Assembly: GCA_024644775.1 (NCBI GenBank)
Contig: JAHEHB010000320.1
Coordinates: forward strand, 1 to 6,404
Direction: 5' to 3'
Length of the DNA stretch: 6,404 nt
Origin: Deltaproteobacteria bacterium
Lineage (GTDB): Bacteria > Desulfobacterota > Desulfobacteria > Desulfobacterales > SURF-15
Shown: positions 5,633 through 6,404 of the stretch, one piece after another
Layout: each line of letters starts with the position of its first letter
Numbering within the stretch: position 1 is the first letter of the stretch
Made by a program: the position numbers and the translations under genes
Notes under the pieces: generated by a model
Seen by the model: only the letters and a program-made list of their open reading frames with translations
Database searches by the model: none
Told to the model about the DNA's origin: nothing

Positions 5633-6091
5633 ATGAAATGGTTACCAGTATTATTGATTGGCATGATTATTATTGTTTTCGCAGGTAGTACCAATGCGGA
5701 AGACAAGGTTTACGTGCCTAAAAAGAATGAAGAATTATACGGAACGTGGATTAACACTGACTACAAAGGACCACAGCCACTGCCGAAAAGGATTTTTTAT
5801 CCCATCGGAATATTCGAACTTCTGCCTGATAAAACAAGCACAAAACCAGATTGGCAGGGCACTTACAGAATAATAGATAAGTGGTCAGATTCAGAAGGAA
5901 ACGCCTGGTATAAAATCAAATTAAAGTGCTGTAAAACAGGATTGCGGCCGAAAGAAACCTACGCTCTTTATAAAATTAGTAAAAATGGAAGTGTCTGTGA
6001 AGAAGTGTCTTCTTACCATGGATATCCAAAGAAGGTTGACCCAAAGATAGAGCCGGGAGAAGGCCGTTACCGTATTTATTACCGCGAATAG
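5633..6091 (+). CDS. Small secreted protein of unknown function
   Basis: A 152-residue protein with a clear Sec signal peptide: MKW, a hydrophobic core LPVLLIGMIIIVFAG, then a probable signal peptidase I site after STNA (residue 22). There is no lipobox cysteine, so it is probably periplasmic or released, not a lipoprotein. The mature part of about 130 residues is charged and likely rich in beta strands. It has ELYGTWINTDY near the start (34-44), then GIFELLPD (59-66), GTYRIIDKW (76-84) and AWYKIKLK (91-98). A G-T-W opening followed by alternating strands recalls lipocalin-like or META-type small barrels, but I cannot assign a family. C99, C100 and C122 could form a disulfide. The gene stands alone, with its own ribosome site and a probable terminator 24 bases after the stop. 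Its link to the TRAP operon, if any, is unknown. Confidence 0.82.
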   Translation: MKWLPVLLIGMIIIVFAGSTNAEDKVYVPKKNEELYGTWINTDYKGPQPLPKRIFYPIGIFELLPDKTSTKPDWQGTYRIIDKWSDSEGNAWYKIKLKCCKTGLRPKETYALYKISKNGSVCEEVSSYHGYPKKVDPKIEPGEGRYRIYYRE

Positions 6092-6114
6092 AATATGTTT
6101 TCCATAATCACTGT

Positions 6115-6152
6115 GAAGGGCAGGGTCAGAAATGGCCCCGCTTTCTCTTTTA
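6115..6152 (+). terminator. Probable intrinsic terminator after the secreted-protein gene
   Basis: GGGTCA (6123-6128) pairs with TGGCCC (6133-6138), with one G-U pair, around a GAAA tetraloop. An imperfect outer stem, GAAGG (6115-6119) with CTTTC (6141-6145), extends it. The T-rich stretch TTTCTCTTTT follows. Position just past the stop supports termination of this transcript. Confidence 0.6.
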
Positions 6153-6375
6153 GTTGTTAGCGACATCTATTTCAAAACACAAATGAATCCGGGTATCAGT
6201 CGAATAACGATTACATGACAAATATATTCGAAATAGATTGATAATTACGGTAGATGCCGATAATCTGATCGAAAATGAATATAGCGTATCGTTATCGCTA
6301 ATTTTTTATAACTAACCGTAAATATTATATAAAAAATTTCAATTTTTTCGTTGGTTGCGTATAGGTTGCATTTGG
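6153..6375. other. AT-rich non-coding region with inverted repeats
   Basis: No gene is seen. ATCTATTTC (6165-6173) and GAAATAGAT (6230-6238) form a perfect 9-bp inverted repeat separated by 56 bases. TAGCG (6282-6286) and CGCTA (6296-6300), followed by ATTTTTT, resemble a weak rightward terminator. AAAAAAT (6331-6337) and ATTTTTT (6342-6348) form an A/T palindrome. The A- and T-tracts just upstream of the edge promoter could bend DNA or act as an UP element. Confidence 0.5.
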
Positions 6376-6379
6376 TTGC
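6353..6379 (+). repeat. Three phased GGTTGC direct repeats
   Basis: GGTTGC occurs at 6353-6358, 6364-6369 and 6374-6379, with start-to-start spacings of 11 and 10 bases, close to one helical turn. The last two units are longer (GGTTGCATTT). The third overlaps the putative -35 element of the edge promoter, so they may be binding sites for a transcription regulator. Confidence 0.5.
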
Positions 6380-6404
6380 ATTTTGATTTCTCTCACCCTA
6401 TAAT
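6376..6404 (+). promoter_or_regulatory. Promoter at the right edge
   Basis: A consensus TATAAT -10 box occupies the last six bases (6399-6404). At exactly 17 bases spacing lies TTGCAT (6376-6381), a poor -35 matching only TTG of the consensus. A weak -35 under phased repeats suits an activated promoter. It would drive a gene beyond the window. Confidence 0.45.

Noticed and set aside
6353..6379. CRISPR or iteron origin reading of the GGTTGC repeats
   Set aside because: Only three 6-base units with 4-5 base gaps: far too short for CRISPR, and no replication gene or DnaA box accompanies them.

Overview
The window looks like ordinary chromosome from a Gram-negative, probably anaerobic bacterium. 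The moderate base composition, the strong AAGGAGG ribosome sites, an iron-type alcohol dehydrogenase beside a TRAP carboxylate transporter, and a DUF3795 cysteine-rich protein together suggest a Desulfobacterota-type (deltaproteobacterial) sulfate reducer or relative. That placement is inference; no rRNA or other marker gene is present. All convincing genes lie on the + strand. I found no tRNA, rRNA, CRISPR array, transposase or complete mobile element.

Layout: (1) 1-197 is non-coding and ends in a strong intrinsic terminator just before the first gene. (2) 198-647 encodes a small cysteine-rich DUF3795 protein. (3) 648-795 is an intergenic control region with a LacI-family-like palindrome and a textbook ribosome site. 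(4) 796-5101 is a likely operon: an iron-containing (group III) alcohol dehydrogenase, then the three parts of a TRAP transporter, namely the periplasmic binding protein DctP, the small membrane subunit DctQ and the large membrane subunit DctM. The dctP-dctQ gap holds a long stem-loop; dctQ and dctM overlap by 8 bases. (5) 5102-5632 has no convincing intact gene, but one reading frame looks like a decayed small membrane protein. (6) 5633-6091 encodes a small secreted protein of unknown function, followed by a probable terminator. (7) 6153-6404 is AT-rich and ends in phased GGTTGC repeats and a consensus TATAAT box, apparently the promoter of a gene beyond the right edge.

How the genes may work together: DctP should capture an organic acid (carboxylate or sulfonate type) in the periplasm and pass it to DctQM for sodium- or proton-driven uptake. 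The dehydrogenase would interconvert an alcohol and an aldehyde or ketone derived from that substrate, or dispose of reducing power. The substrate cannot be read from the sequence. Nothing here amounts to a clearly new system. The points most worth checking are the dctP-dctQ stem-loop, the candidate operator before the dehydrogenase, the unused Shine-Dalgarno sequence before dctP, the decayed reading frame after dctM, and the regulatory array at the right edge.
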